Shown here piece after piece: positions 1 through 10,452 of a stretch of DNA of 64,000 nt (the stretch's first letter is position 1; the number at the start of each line of letters is the position of its first letter). Position numbers and translations under genes: made by a program. Under the pieces are notes generated by a model, which had not been told where the DNA came from, ran no database searches, and saw nothing but the letters and a program-made list of their open reading frames with translations. The DNA is taken from assembly GCF_004920405.1 (NCBI RefSeq), contig NZ_RFLV01000001.1, forward strand, positions 1,302,001 through 1,366,000, read 5' to 3'. The stretch is from Pseudomonas leptonychotis (GTDB lineage: Bacteria; Pseudomonadota; Gammaproteobacteria; Pseudomonadales; Pseudomonadaceae).

Positions 1-109
1 CGCAGATTTCGGTCATGTCCAACACCGGGGAAACCGGCGTCTGGATGCGTTTGAGTTCGCCGCGCTGTTCCAGGCCGCGAATAAAATCGCGCAGATCACG
101 ATACTGCAT
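1..109 (-). CDS. ubiD: UbiD-family 4-hydroxy-3-polyprenylbenzoate decarboxylase, N-terminal fragment
   Basis: Only the first 36 codons are in the window; the gene runs off the left edge. The protein begins [20 protein letters not shown], the typical UbiD start. UbiD decarboxylates the polyprenyl-hydroxybenzoate intermediate of ubiquinone synthesis using prenylated FMN; those active-site parts lie outside the window. The ATG at 107-109 is preceded by GAGG at good spacing. It follows rho on the same strand, the usual Pseudomonas order, but a terminator hairpin at 198-225 lies between them, so it probably has its own promoter. Identity rests on the N-terminus and synteny. Confidence 0.85.
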   Translation of the reverse strand, partial: MQYRDLRDFIRGLEQRGELKRIQTPVSPVLDMTEIC

Positions 110-197
110 GCAGATGCCTCGTTTCGGGCCGAACAATGGGGCGCAAAGTTTAGCGCCGAACTCGGTCTTTCAGAAGGGAAAGCCAATATCCAGAGAC

Positions 198-225
198 ACA
201 AAAGCCGGGCGTGCCCGGCTTTTGT
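198..225 (-). terminator. Hairpin terminator downstream of rho
   Basis: Arms at 198-210 and 213-225 are a perfect inverted repeat with a GC core (AGCCGGGC/GCCCGGCT) flanked by an A run and a T run. On the minus strand it ends in TTTTGTGT, so it can stop transcription from rho before ubiD. The symmetric A/T flanks would also allow activity on the plus strand. Confidence 0.7.
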
Positions 226-241
226 AATTAGCGCATATTTA

Positions 242-418
242 GGATCGTAGCGAGCGAAGGTGAGGCAAGGCGAAAACAGGCGAAGAAGTGGAGTGTACTT
301 TTGTACATGAGCATGACTCGCTCCGCTCACCCCTTCGGGGCCGCACTAAAGTGCGTTAGCCGCAAGCAGCTTTCTGAGTCTGTTTTTAACGCCGCATCAC
401 CGAGCGCAGTAGATCCCC
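242..418. repeat. Dispersed palindromic element, copy 1 (rho 3' side)
   Basis: This roughly 175-bp stretch fills the space between the rho stop codon and its terminator. It aligns by eye with the elements at 44769-44917 and 8930-8998: shared blocks include AAAGTGCGTTAGCCGCAAGC (AAAGCGCGTTAGCCGCAAGC in copy 3), a GTTTTTAACGC stretch and a GCGCAG-AGATC end. Internal hairpins are visible: CCCC-TTC-GGGG near 330 and CGCACT-AA-AGTGCG near 345. The second has a matched base change relative to copy 3, which supports selection on structure. One edge lies directly beside the rho stop codon. No coding role is seen. Confidence 0.7.
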
Positions 419-1678
419 TTACTTACGCTTCATCGACTGGAAGAACTCTTCGTTAGTCTTGGTCGCTTTCAGCTTGTCGGTGAGGAACTCGATGGCAGCA
501 ATTTCATCCATCGGGTGCAGCAGCTTGCGCAGAATCCACATGCGCTGCAGTTCATCATCGGCGGTCAACAGTTCTTCGCGACGGGTGCCGGCGCGGTTGA
601 TGTTGATCGCTGGGAACACACGCTTCTCGGCGATCCGACGGTCGAGTGGCAGCTCCATGTTGCCGGTGCCTTTGAACTCTTCGTAGATCACTTCATCCAT
701 CTTCGAGCCGGTTTCTACCAGCGCGGTAGCGATGATGGTCAGCGAACCGCCTTCTTCGATATTACGCGCGGCACCGAAGAAGCGTTTCGGCTTCTCCAGA
801 GCGTGGGCGTCAACACCACCGGTGAGGACCTTGCCGGAGCTTGGGATCACGGTGTTGTAGGCACGCGCCAGACGGGTGATGGAGTCGAGCAGGATGACTA
901 CATCCTTCTTGTGCTCAACCAGGCGCTTGGCCTTCTCGATCACCATTTCGGCCACTTGTACGTGGCGAGTTGGCGGCTCGTCGAAGGTCGAAGCAACCAC
1001 TTCGCCGCGCACGGTGCGCTGCATTTCGGTCACTTCTTCCGGGCGCTCGTCGATCAGCAACACGATCAGGTGGCACTCGGGGTTGTTGCGCGCAATATTG
1101 GCCGCGATGTTCTGCAGCATGATGGTTTTACCGGCTTTCGGCGGTGCCACGATCAGGCCGCGCTGGCCCTTGCCAATCGGCGCGCACAGGTCGATCACGC
1201 GACCGGTGATGTCTTCGGTGGAGCCGTTACCGGCTTCCATGACCAGACGCTTGGTCGGGAACAGCGGCGTCAGGTTCTCGAAGAGAATCTTGTTCTTGGC
1301 ATTTTCCGGGCGGTCGTAGTTGATGGTGTCAACTTTGAGCAGCGCGAAGTACCGCTCGCCTTCTTTCGGCGGGCGGATCTTGCCGACAATGGTATCGCCC
1401 GTGCGCAAGTTGAAGCGGCGGATCTGGCTCGGCGAGACGTAGATGTCATCGGGGCCAGCGAGGTATGAGGCATCCGCAGAGCGGAGAAAGCCGAAACCGT
1501 CCTGGAGAATCTCCAGCACGCCATCACCGGAGATTTCCTCACCGCTTTTAGCGTGTTTTTTCAACAGGGAGAAAATCACGTCCTGCTTACGCGAACGGGC
1601 CATGTTTTCCAGGCCTTGTTGTTCAGCGAGTTCCAGCAGTTCGGTAATCGGCTTTTGCTTGAGTTCGGTCAGATTCAT
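419..1678 (-). CDS. rho: Transcription termination factor Rho
   Basis: Rho is the hexameric RNA-dependent ATPase/helicase that ends transcription of untranslated RNA. The 419-residue protein has the N-terminal RNA-binding region, a cold-shock-like primary RNA site (about residues 50-120, [12 protein letters not shown]), a Walker A loop [12 protein letters not shown] (near residue 180), [15 protein letters not shown] as Walker B region, and the Q/R-loop segments. Length and sequence are those of Pseudomonas Rho throughout. An in-frame ATG six codons upstream (1694-1696) exists, but MNLTELKQ is the conserved start; neither start has a clear Shine-Dalgarno. The leader between trxA and rho (about 200 nt) may carry the autogenous attenuation known for rho. 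Confidence 0.97.
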   Translation of the reverse strand: MNLTELKQKPITELLELAEQQGLENMARSRKQDVIFSLLKKHAKSGEEISGDGVLEILQDGFGFLRSADASYLAGPDDIYVSPSQIRRFNLRTGDTIVGKIRPPKEGERYFALLKVDTINYDRPENAKNKILFENLTPLFPTKRLVMEAGNGSTEDITGRVIDLCAPIGKGQRGLIVAPPKAGKTIMLQNIAANIARNNPECHLIVLLIDERPEEVTEMQRTVRGEVVASTFDEPPTRHVQVAEMVIEKAKRLVEHKKDVVILLDSITRLARAYNTVIPSSGKVLTGGVDAHALEKPKRFFGAARNIEEGGSLTIIATALVETGSKMDEVIYEEFKGTGNMELPLDRRIAEKRVFPAININRAGTRREELLTADDELQRMWILRKLLHPMDEIAAIEFLTDKLKATKTNEEFFQSMKRK

Positions 1679-1882
1679 AGGAATGACGTAATTCATAAGG
1701 GAGGGGAAATAAGCTATTTAGCTTGGGAGCCCGCGCCGCAGAGAAGGCGAGTTGATCGCCTGCTGATGTATCGAAGGATTCGGATAGGAATGCGTCGGCG
1801 ACGGCTTGCAGGGGGCTGCATAGGAAATGCAGCGAGGCCGAATGTAACACCGGTTTTATTCATACGTCTAGCGCCCAAACAG

Positions 1883-1909
1883 AAAAAAGCCCCGCAATGT
1901 GCGGGGCTT
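1883..1909 (-). terminator. Rho-independent terminator of trxA
   Basis: A 10-bp perfect stem (1887-1896 with 1900-1909, core GCCCCGC/GCGGGGC) and a 3-nt loop lie 26 nt past the trxA stop. On the minus strand it is followed by TTTTTTCT, a classic intrinsic terminator. It separates trxA from rho. Confidence 0.88.
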
Positions 1910-1934
1910 CTAGTGCTTATTGCCGCCTGAACGC

Positions 1935-2261
1935 TTAGATGTTGCTGTCGAGGAAAGCCGCCAGCTGCGATTTGGACAATGCACCAACTTTGGTCGCTTC
2001 AACGTTGCCGTTCTTAAACAGCATCAGGGTCGGGATGCCGCGCACGCCGAACTTTGGCGGGGTGTCCTGATTTTCATCGATGTTCAACTTACACACTTTC
2101 AGCTTGCCCTGGTAGGTCTGGGCGATCTCATCGAGCACCGGCGCGATCATCTTGCACGGGCCGCACCACTCAGCCCAGTAGTCGACCAGCACAGGGCCCT
2201 CGGCCTGAAGTACATCCTGATCGAAGCTGGCATCGCTGACATTGGTGATGAATTCGCTCAT
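1935..2261 (-). CDS. trxA: Thioredoxin TrxA
   Basis: Thioredoxin is the small cytoplasmic dithiol reductant for ribonucleotide reductase, methionine sulfoxide reductase and others. The 108-residue protein has the WCGPC active site (residues 32-36), the preceding [11 protein letters not shown] context and the conserved cis-proline segment GIPTL near residue 76. The start has a good GGAG at about 7 nt spacing. It is divergent from ppx and lies upstream of rho on the same strand but is cut off from it by an intrinsic terminator. Confidence 0.97.
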   Translation of the reverse strand: MSEFITNVSDASFDQDVLQAEGPVLVDYWAEWCGPCKMIAPVLDEIAQTYQGKLKVCKLNIDENQDTPPKFGVRGIPTLMLFKNGNVEATKVGALSKSQLAAFLDSNI

Positions 2262-2540
2262 GGAAAGTCTCCGTGTTCAGAAGCAAAAGATGGGCGACAT
2301 CATAGCCCGGCTTTCCCCACACAGGAAGGCGATGGCAATTGAGCTTATCTATCGCTTGAACACAAAGAAGGCGCACAGACGCCCATGCCGCAATTTATTC
2401 AGACAGCCGGCAAGCCCAGCCCTAACGCTGCGTGTGCGCTAGCACATCAGCCTAGGCGCGGGCCTGCGACATCAGTATGCGTTGGCGAGGCCCGCCTATC
2501 GTGGCACGATGACGCGGTTACGCATTGAGATGGTTCTGCC

Positions 2541-4043
2541 ATGCCGCATACCCCTGCCGAGTCTTTTCCTTTGATTGCAGCTATCGACCTGGGCTCCAAC
2601 AGCTTCCATATGGTGCTGGCCAAAGCCGATCACGGCGAGATCCGCATCCTTGAGCGCCTCGGCGACAAGGTCCAGCTAGCCGCTGGCATCGACGAGCAGC
2701 GCCTGCTCAGCGAAGAGGCGATGGTGCGCGGGCTCGACTGCCTGCGCCGCTTCGCCCAACTGACCGCCAGCCTGCCGGAAGGAGCAGTGCGCGTGGTCGG
2801 CACCAATGCCCTGCGCGAGGCGCGTAATCGTGACGAGTTTATCCGCCGCGCCGAAGAAATCCTCGGCCATCCGGTTGAAGTCATCTCCGGGCGTGAAGAG
2901 GCCCGACTGATCTACCTCGGCGTCTCGCACAGCATCGCCGATACACCCGGCAAGCGCCTGGTCGCCGACATTGGCGGCGGCAGCACCGAGTTCATCGTCG
3001 GTCAGCGTTTCGAGCCGCTGCTGCGCGAAAGCCTGCAAATGGGCTGCGTGAGTTACACCCAACGCTTCTTCAGGGATGGCAAGATCACCCCGGCCCGCTA
3101 CGCCCAGGCCTACACGGTGGCGCGCCTCGAAATAATGGGCATCGAACACGCGCTACGCCGACTGGGCTGGGAAGATGTGGTCGGCGCATCCGGCACCATC
3201 AAGGCCATCGGCCTGACCATCCAAGCGGCGGGTCTCGGTACGGGCGAGGTCAACGTCGAGGGACTGGCCTGGCTGAAGCGCAAAGTTTTCAAGATTGGCG
3301 AGGCGGAAAAACTCGACCTCGACGGCATCAAGCCGGATCGACGGGGTATTTTCCCGGCAGGATTGGCGATTCTCGAAGCCATTTTCGACGCCTGTAATAT
3401 TCAACGCATGAGCCATTCAGAAGGCGCACTGCGCGAAGGCGTGCTGTATGACCTGCTGGGTCGCCACCAACATGAAGATGTGCGCGAGCGCACCCTCAGC
3501 TCGCTGATGGAGCGCTACCACGTCGACCTTGAGCAGGCCGCAAGAGTCGAGAGCAAGGCGCTCTCGGCGCTGGACAGCGTCGCCCAGGACTGGCAATTGC
3601 AGGACGACTGGCACCGCGAGCTGCTCCGCTGGGCGGCCAAAGTGCATGAAGTCGGCCTGGATATCGCCCACTACCAGTACCACAAGCATGGTGCCTACTT
3701 GGTCGAGCACTCGGATTTATCCGGTTTCTCGCGCCAGGATCAACAGATGCTGGCGCTTCTGGTGCGCGGCCATCGGCGTAATATCCCCAAAGACAAATTT
3801 GCCGACTTTGGCGCGGAGGGCGTAAAGCTGATCCGCCTGTGCGTGCTGCTGCGCTTCGCCATCCTGTTTCACCACATTCGTGGCACCCAGGAAATGCCCA
3901 ACGTGCAGCTCAAGGCCGCTGGGCAACGCCTGGAGATTCAGTTCCCGCAAGACTGGCTGGAAAACAACCCGCTAACCCAGGCCGACTTCACCCAGGAAGC
4001 GGAGTGGCTCAAACGTATCGGTATCGAACTGAGCGTGAGCTGA
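2541..4043 (+). CDS. ppx: Exopolyphosphatase
   Basis: Ppx removes terminal phosphates from polyphosphate; the family also hydrolyses pppGpp. The 500-residue protein has the actin-like ASKHA fold: phosphate-1 loop [12 protein letters not shown] (residues 13-24), a second glycine-rich loop DIGGGSTEF (near 140) and an HD-like C-terminal half (from about 310) with [28 protein letters not shown] ribosome site precedes the ATG. The gene converges with ppk, 24 bp apart, pairing synthesis and breakdown of polyphosphate. Confidence 0.95.
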   Translation: MPHTPAESFPLIAAIDLGSNSFHMVLAKADHGEIRILERLGDKVQLAAGIDEQRLLSEEAMVRGLDCLRRFAQLTASLPEGAVRVVGTNALREARNRDEFIRRAEEILGHPVEVISGREEARLIYLGVSHSIADTPGKRLVADIGGGSTEFIVGQRFEPLLRESLQMGCVSYTQRFFRDGKITPARYAQAYTVARLEIMGIEHALRRLGWEDVVGASGTIKAIGLTIQAAGLGTGEVNVEGLAWLKRKVFKIGEAEKLDLDGIKPDRRGIFPAGLAILEAIFDACNIQRMSHSEGALREGVLYDLLGRHQHEDVRERTLSSLMERYHVDLEQAARVESKALSALDSVAQDWQLQDDWHRELLRWAAKVHEVGLDIAHYQYHKHGAYLVEHSDLSGFSRQDQQMLALLVRGHRRNIPKDKFADFGAEGVKLIRLCVLLRFAILFHHIRGTQEMPNVQLKAAGQRLEIQFPQDWLENNPLTQADFTQEAEWLKRIGIELSVS

Positions 4044-4067
4044 CGCTCACGCCCTCTGCTGCTCTGT

Positions 4068-6272
4068 TTATCGTGCACTGATCAGCGGTGCGGTGAGCTT
4101 CTCCAGCAAACCAGCCTGCGCGCTGCGCGGGTTCTGGTTGCCACTGGGGCTGATGCGCAGATAACGCCCATCCGATTGCAGCACCCAAGCCTGGGTGTTG
4201 TCGGTGAGGTAGCTTTCCAGCTCCTTCTTGACCCGCAGAATCAGCTTCTTGCCCTCCACCGGGAAGCAAGTCTCGACACGCTTATCCAGGTTGCGCTCCA
4301 TCCAGTCGGCGCTGGACAGGTAAATCTGTTCTTCGCCGCCATTGGAGAAATAGAACACCCGCGTGTGCTCAAGGAAGCGGCCGATGATCGAGCGCACGTG
4401 AATGTTGTGCGAGACCCCGGCAATACCAGGCCGTAGGCAGCACATGCCGCGCACCACCAAATCGATCTTCACCCCAGCCTGGCTGGCCTTGTACAGCGCG
4501 CGGATGATCTTGGCATCGGTCAGTGAGTTGAACTTGGCCATGATATGCGCCGGTTTGCCTTCGGCCGCCTGCGCGGTCTCACGGGCAATCATGTCGAGCA
4601 GGGTCTTTTTCAGCGTGAACGGCGCGTGTAGCAGCTTCTTCATGCGCAGGGTCTTGCCCATGCCGATCAGCTGGCTGAACAGTTTGGAAACGTCCTCACC
4701 GAGCGCCACGTCAGCGGTGAGCAGGCTGTAGTCGGTGTACAGCTTGGCGTTGCCGGCGTGATAGTTACCGGTGCCAAGGTGCGCGTAGCGGACGATGTCG
4801 CCGTTCTCACGGCGCAGAATCAGCATCATTTTGGCGTGGGTCTTGAAACCGACCACGCCATAGATCACCACCGCGCCGGCCGCTTGCAGACGACTGGCCA
4901 GCGCCAGGTTGGACTCTTCGTCAAACCGCGCACGCAGCTCGATGACCGCGGTGACTTCCTTGCCGTTACGCGCGGCGTCGACCAGCGCATCGACAATTTC
5001 CGAGTTGGCTCCGGAGCGGTAGAGGGTCTGTTTGATCGCCAGCACGTGCGGGTCTTTCGCCGCCTGGCGCAGCAAATCGACCACTGGCGTGAACGACTCG
5101 AAGGGGTGCAGCAAGAGGATGTCCTGCTTGCTGACCACACTGAAAATGTTCTCGGCGTTCTGCAACAGCTTGGGAATCACCGGCGTAAAGGGGGTGTATT
5201 GCAGCTCGGGATGACTTTCCAGGCCGGTAATACTGAACAGGCGCGTCAGGTTGACCGGACCATTAACCCGATACAGCTCACTCTCGCTCAAGTTGAACTG
5301 CTTGAGCAGGTAATCGAGCAAGGGGCGTGGGCAAGAATCCACCACCTCTAAACGCACAGCATCACCGTAACGGCGGCTGAATAACTCGCCGCGCAGGGCG
5401 CGGGCCAGGTCTTCGACGTCCTCGGTGTCCACCGACAGATCGGCGTTACGGGTCAGGCGGAATTGATAGCAGCCCTTGACCTTCATGCCCTGGAACAGGT
5501 CATCGGCGTGGGCATGGATCATTGAGGAGAGGAACACGTAGTTGGCGCCGGGGCCACCCACATCCTCCGGCACCTTGATCACCCGGGGCAGCAAGCGCGG
5601 CGCTGGGATGATCGCCAAACCCGAGTCACGGCCAAAGGCATCGACGCCTTCCAGCTCGACGATAAAGTTCAGGCTCTTGTTCACCAGCAACGGGAACGGG
5701 TGCGTCGGGTCGAGGCCAATCGGGGTGATGATCGGCGCGATCTCATCACGAAAATAGCGCCGTACCCAGGCCTTATGCTTGGTGGTCCAGAAGCGCCGGC
5801 GGATAAAGTTGACGTTATGCTTGGCCAGCGCCGGGAACAGGTTGTCGTTAAGAATCGCGTATTGGCGCTCGACCTGCTCGTGCACCAGCTCGGCAATCCG
5901 CGCCAGGGCCTGATGCGGTTGCAAGCCATCGGCGGCGGCCTGTTCGCGAGCGAAGGTGATCTGTTTCTTCAGGCCGGCCACACGGATCTCGAAGAACTCA
6001 TCCAGGTTGCTGGAAAAAATCAGCAAGAACTTCAGCCGCTCCAACAACGGATAGGACTCATCCAGCGCCTGTTCCAGCACGCGGATATTGAATTGCAGCT
6101 GCGACAGTTCGCGGTGGATATACAGGCTGCTGTCATCCAGGTTGTGCACCACAACAGGCGCCGGAGCGACGGGCACAGGAACTTCAACAACAGGGGCTTC
6201 CACGGCTACAACCTCATCGACGACCGGTTGGGCGTCTTGCAATTCAGGGGCACTGAGTCCTTCGGTGTTCAT
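4068..6272 (-). CDS. ppk: Polyphosphate kinase 1
   Basis: PPK1 polymerises the gamma phosphate of ATP into polyphosphate through a phosphohistidine. The 734-residue protein shows the N and head domains ([19 protein letters not shown]), and both conserved histidines of the PLD-like catalytic domains in KTHAKMMLI and [11 protein letters not shown], plus the basic segment [15 protein letters not shown]. The first 45 or so residues, before the conserved [13 protein letters not shown] block, are a low-complexity V/P/A/E-rich extension that the core family does not need. AGGA at 7 nt supports the ATG. Only 18 nt separate it from hemB upstream, so hemB-ppk are probably co-transcribed. Confidence 0.96.
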   Translation of the reverse strand: MNTEGLSAPELQDAQPVVDEVVAVEAPVVEVPVPVAPAPVVVHNLDDSSLYIHRELSQLQFNIRVLEQALDESYPLLERLKFLLIFSSNLDEFFEIRVAGLKKQITFAREQAAADGLQPHQALARIAELVHEQVERQYAILNDNLFPALAKHNVNFIRRRFWTTKHKAWVRRYFRDEIAPIITPIGLDPTHPFPLLVNKSLNFIVELEGVDAFGRDSGLAIIPAPRLLPRVIKVPEDVGGPGANYVFLSSMIHAHADDLFQGMKVKGCYQFRLTRNADLSVDTEDVEDLARALRGELFSRRYGDAVRLEVVDSCPRPLLDYLLKQFNLSESELYRVNGPVNLTRLFSITGLESHPELQYTPFTPVIPKLLQNAENIFSVVSKQDILLLHPFESFTPVVDLLRQAAKDPHVLAIKQTLYRSGANSEIVDALVDAARNGKEVTAVIELRARFDEESNLALASRLQAAGAVVIYGVVGFKTHAKMMLILRRENGDIVRYAHLGTGNYHAGNAKLYTDYSLLTADVALGEDVSKLFSQLIGMGKTLRMKKLLHAPFTLKKTLLDMIARETAQAAEGKPAHIMAKFNSLTDAKIIRALYKASQAGVKIDLVVRGMCCLRPGIAGVSHNIHVRSIIGRFLEHTRVFYFSNGGEEQIYLSSADWMERNLDKRVETCFPVEGKKLILRVKKELESYLTDNTQAWVLQSDGRYLRISPSGNQNPRSAQAGLLEKLTAPLISAR

Positions 6273-6290
6273 TACAAAATCCTGGCGGGG

Positions 6291-7550
<1,260 letters not shown>

Positions 7551-8786
7551 TCAGGCCGCAACGGCACCCTGCCCACGCGGCGTCCAGAACAGCGCCCCGA
7601 GGCTCAGGAGGCTGTAAGCCAGTAGCAACGCCCAAATCAGCGGCTGGGCCGGTAGCAGGCCCACTTGCAGTGCCAGCCAGGCCAACGGCAGATTCAACAG
7701 CAAACGCAGCACTTCAAGGCGTTTGGCACTGGGGCGGTTTTCCAGCCAGATGCCAATGATGTACAGGCCCACCGCCATCCAGGTCACGCCCAACAGCGTT
7801 TGCGCCAGGCTCAGCTCGCCGCCCATGCCCAGCAGCAACGTGCCGCCCGCCACATAGAGGCTGAACTGCACGCCGGCGTAGAGCTTCTGCGCCAAGCTTA
7901 GCGGCACATCGAATTTGACGAACTGGCTCAGGTCCGGCTTGCTCTGCGGGTACTTGGCCGCCACATCGGCCGGGCGCCAGCCGGTGCGCATAAACCAGAT
8001 GCGCAACTTGTCCCACCCGGACTCGGCGCGCACCGCATCACGCCACAGCGCCACATAAAACTGCGCATTGGCCCACAGCGGGTCCCAGCTGGCCAGCGGC
8101 GTTGTTACCCCGAAGATCACCGGCTCCTCGTCCAGCTCTTCCTGGAAGGTGCCAAATAAACGGTCCCAGAGAATGAACACACCGCCGTAATTGCGATCCA
8201 TATAGACAGTATTCTGCGCATGGTGCACGCGATGATTGGACGGTGTAATAAACACCCACTCAAACCAACCCAGCTTAGGGATATGACGGGTGTGCACCCA
8301 AAACTGATAGAGCAGATTCAGCGCCGCCACGGTCAGAAACACCAGCGGCGGCACGCCGGCTATCGCCATTGGCAGGTAGAAAATCCAGCCAAAGATAAAC
8401 CCAGTGCTGGTCTGACGCAGCGCGGTGGAGAGGTTGTAGTCCTCGCTCTGGTGATGCACCGAATGCGCGGCCCACAGCACGTTTCGCTCATGGCCCAGGC
8501 GATGGTTCCAGTAGTAACAAAAGTCATAGAAGACAAAGGCCAGCAACCAGACCCACAAACTATCGGAAGAAAGCTCAAACAACGCCAACTGTTGCCAGGC
8601 CAAGGTGTAGGTCAGCAGACCCACGGCCTTGGTCAACAGCCCCACGGTGGTGGACAGCACACCGGCGCTGAGGCTGTTGATGGCATCAGAGAAGCGATAG
8701 GTGCTGAGCCCGCGCCAACGGTCAAACAACAGCTCCAAGGCAATCAGTACAAAGAAGAAGGGTACGGCGTAGAGGATGTAATTCAT
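7551..8786 (-). CDS. Sterol desaturase/fatty acid hydroxylase family membrane protein, AGMO-like
   Basis: The 411-residue integral membrane protein belongs to the di-iron fatty acid hydroxylase superfamily. The histidine clusters are visible: NHRLGHE (about residue 94), HSVHHQSEDYN (about 109) and NHRVHHAQN (about 184). The stretch SEDYNLSTALRQ is the pattern I associate with TMEM195/alkylglycerol monooxygenase, so an ether-lipid or related lipid substrate is possible. A C-terminal half with several further hydrophobic segments follows the catalytic part. The substrate is not known from sequence. It is divergent from elbB and not obviously operonic with hemB. Confidence 0.85.
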   Translation of the reverse strand: MNYILYAVPFFFVLIALELLFDRWRGLSTYRFSDAINSLSAGVLSTTVGLLTKAVGLLTYTLAWQQLALFELSSDSLWVWLLAFVFYDFCYYWNHRLGHERNVLWAAHSVHHQSEDYNLSTALRQTSTGFIFGWIFYLPMAIAGVPPLVFLTVAALNLLYQFWVHTRHIPKLGWFEWVFITPSNHRVHHAQNTVYMDRNYGGVFILWDRLFGTFQEELDEEPVIFGVTTPLASWDPLWANAQFYVALWRDAVRAESGWDKLRIWFMRTGWRPADVAAKYPQSKPDLSQFVKFDVPLSLAQKLYAGVQFSLYVAGGTLLLGMGGELSLAQTLLGVTWMAVGLYIIGIWLENRPSAKRLEVLRLLLNLPLAWLALQVGLLPAQPLIWALLLAYSLLSLGALFWTPRGQGAVAA

Positions 8787-8929
8787 GGTTTCACCCGTTG
8801 TATAGAACCGCCATATCGCTGCACGCGGCTAACGGCTAGGATTGCTCAATCAATCCTAGCCCAGCACGGCTCCGCCCTCGCGGCGCACCATGCCAACCTG
8901 GGTGGCATATGGCGACAACGAAAACCTGC

Positions 8930-8998
8930 TACGACCTGCTGCGCGCCGACCCTGCTGCGTTAAAACAGGCTCGCAGCGCTCTAGCTCGCGAGATCGTG
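8930..8998. repeat. Dispersed palindromic element, internally deleted copy 2
   Basis: This 69-bp stretch in the 270-bp gap between the AGMO-like gene and elbB matches both ends of the 149-bp element at 44769-44917 (reverse orientation). The left part aligns with ACGATCTGCTGCGCG and the GCTGCGTTAAAA block, and the right part with CTCTAGCTCGC-AGATCGT, while the central hairpins are missing. The ends (TACGACCT and AGATCGTG) are imperfect terminal inverted repeats, as expected of a deleted MITE-like derivative. Confidence 0.65.
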
Positions 8999-9056
8999 AA
9001 TAAAGCTCAAAGAGCACCCATCAATCCAGTACGACTCAGCAATTCAGGAGAACTTG

Positions 9057-9719
9057 ATGAACAAGAAAGTCGCGGTGATTCTTTCTGGTTGTGGCGTCTA
9101 CGATGGCGCAGAAATTCACGAAAGCGTGATCACCCTGCTACGTCTCGATCAGCGCGGTGCGGCGGTGCAGTGCTTCGCGCCCAACGTGGCGCAACTGCAC
9201 GTGGTCGACCACTACAGCGGTGACGAAATGGACGAAACGCGCAACGTGCTCGTTGAGTCCGCGCGCATTGCTCGTGGCAACATCAAAGACGTCAAAGCGC
9301 TGCATGTTGGCGACTTCGATGCGCTGATCATGCCCGGCGGATTCGGCGTGGCGAAAAACCTCTCCGATTTTGCCATCAGCGGCGCCAACTGCACGGTGCA
9401 GCCCGATGTGCTGAGTGCTGCCCAGGCTTTCGTCAGTGCCGGCAAGCCGGTTGGCCTGATGTGTATCGCGCCGGCGCTGGCAGCCAAGATCTTCGGCCCA
9501 GGCGTAATCTGCACCATCGGCAACGACCCTGACACCGCTGCAGCCTTGGTGCAGATGGGCGTGGAGCATCATGAGTGCGTCGTCAGCGAGCTTGTCGAAG
9601 ACAGTGAACGAAAACTGGTGAGCACCCCGGCCTATATGCTGGCGCAATCGATCAGCGAAGCCGCTTCAGGGATCAATAAATTAGTCGATCGGGTGCTGGC
9701 GCTTAGTCATCCCGCCTGA
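9057..9719 (+). CDS. elbB: ElbB, isoprenoid biosynthesis glyoxalase (DJ-1/PfpI-like)
   Basis: This 220-residue protein matches ElbB, a class I glutamine amidotransferase-like/DJ-1 superfamily member with reported glyoxalase activity and a historical link to isoprenoid synthesis. Visible family features are KKVAVILSGCGVYDGAEIHE at the N-terminus, IMPGGFGVAKNLSDFA in the middle, and the nucleophile-elbow cysteine in GLMCIAPALAAK (near residue 138). AGGAG at 9046-9050 with 6 nt spacing selects the ATG at 9057 over a TTG one codon earlier. It stands alone. Confidence 0.92.
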   Translation: MNKKVAVILSGCGVYDGAEIHESVITLLRLDQRGAAVQCFAPNVAQLHVVDHYSGDEMDETRNVLVESARIARGNIKDVKALHVGDFDALIMPGGFGVAKNLSDFAISGANCTVQPDVLSAAQAFVSAGKPVGLMCIAPALAAKIFGPGVICTIGNDPDTAAALVQMGVEHHECVVSELVEDSERKLVSTPAYMLAQSISEAASGINKLVDRVLALSHPA

Positions 9720-9892
9720 GACCGCGAAACATTAATTGGGGGGCCACCGCCGCGGTAAACCCGACCGCTTAATCGGTGGAAACAACCTCACAGCAAGCCA
9801 ATCATGCCAATGCGCGCGGTACTCCGGCCGCGCCACTGGCCAGATTGCCGCCAGTACGTCAGGTTGAGCCTTCCTCAACCAAGGCGCACCCC

Positions 9893-10363
9893 ATGAGCCA
9901 ACCCCCTTTCGAACTGACCGCTGAGTTGCAGCAAGCGGTGAGCAGCTTTTTCCAGCGGATTCCGTTCAACCAAATGCTCGGCATCGAGCTGGATGAATTG
10001 AGCGCCCAGCGCGTCACCATGCACCTGCCCATGAAGCCCGAACTGATCGGCAACTTTATGCACGGCATCCTGCATGGCGGAGTAATTTCTTCGCTGCTGG
10101 ATGTGGCCGGCGGGGCTATGGCGTTGATTGGTGCGTTCGATAAGCATCAACACTTGTCCAGCGCCGAGCGTATGGCACGGCTGTCCAAACTGGGCACCAT
10201 CGACCTGCGTATCGATTACCTGCGCCCCGGCCGCGGTCAACGCTTTACTGCCACCGCCGTGCTGCTTCGCAGCGGTAATAAGGTGGCGGTGGTGCGCAGC
10301 GAGCTACACAGCGATGACGGCACCCTGGTCGCGGTCGGCACTGGCACTTACCTCTGCGGCTAA
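9893..10363 (+). CDS. Hotdog-fold thioesterase family protein (YigI/PaaI-like)
   Basis: The 156-residue protein has the hotdog signature NFMHGILHGGVISSLLDVAGG (about residues 55-75), where the HGG segment forms the acyl-CoA site, and IDLRIDYLRPGRG, the central strand of the fold. Such proteins hydrolyse acyl-CoA thioesters; the substrate is unknown. The frame is open from a GTG at 9776, but conserved sequence begins at MSQPPFELT, so the ATG at 9893 is used here. A PaaI-like protein also occurs beside tex in P. aeruginosa, so this may be its relocated counterpart. Confidence 0.85.
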   Translation: MSQPPFELTAELQQAVSSFFQRIPFNQMLGIELDELSAQRVTMHLPMKPELIGNFMHGILHGGVISSLLDVAGGAMALIGAFDKHQHLSSAERMARLSKLGTIDLRIDYLRPGRGQRFTATAVLLRSGNKVAVVRSELHSDDGTLVAVGTGTYLCG

Positions 10364-10452
10364 GGCAGACACCAGTGGGCATCCATCCACGGCAGGCCTA
10401 CACTGGTGAGCAAATCCAATGGCGAAATAATCGTCTGTAGTTGGAGCCGCGC

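Noticed and set aside
515..1468. Long open frame opposite rho, on the plus strand
   Set aside because: It is the complement of a conserved rho gene; its length follows from GC-rich codon use and the product shows no family similarity.
8909..9223. Open frame through the short element copy into elbB
   Set aside because: It encodes the same element-derived reading (YDLLRADPAALKQ) and then runs in the wrong frame through elbB.
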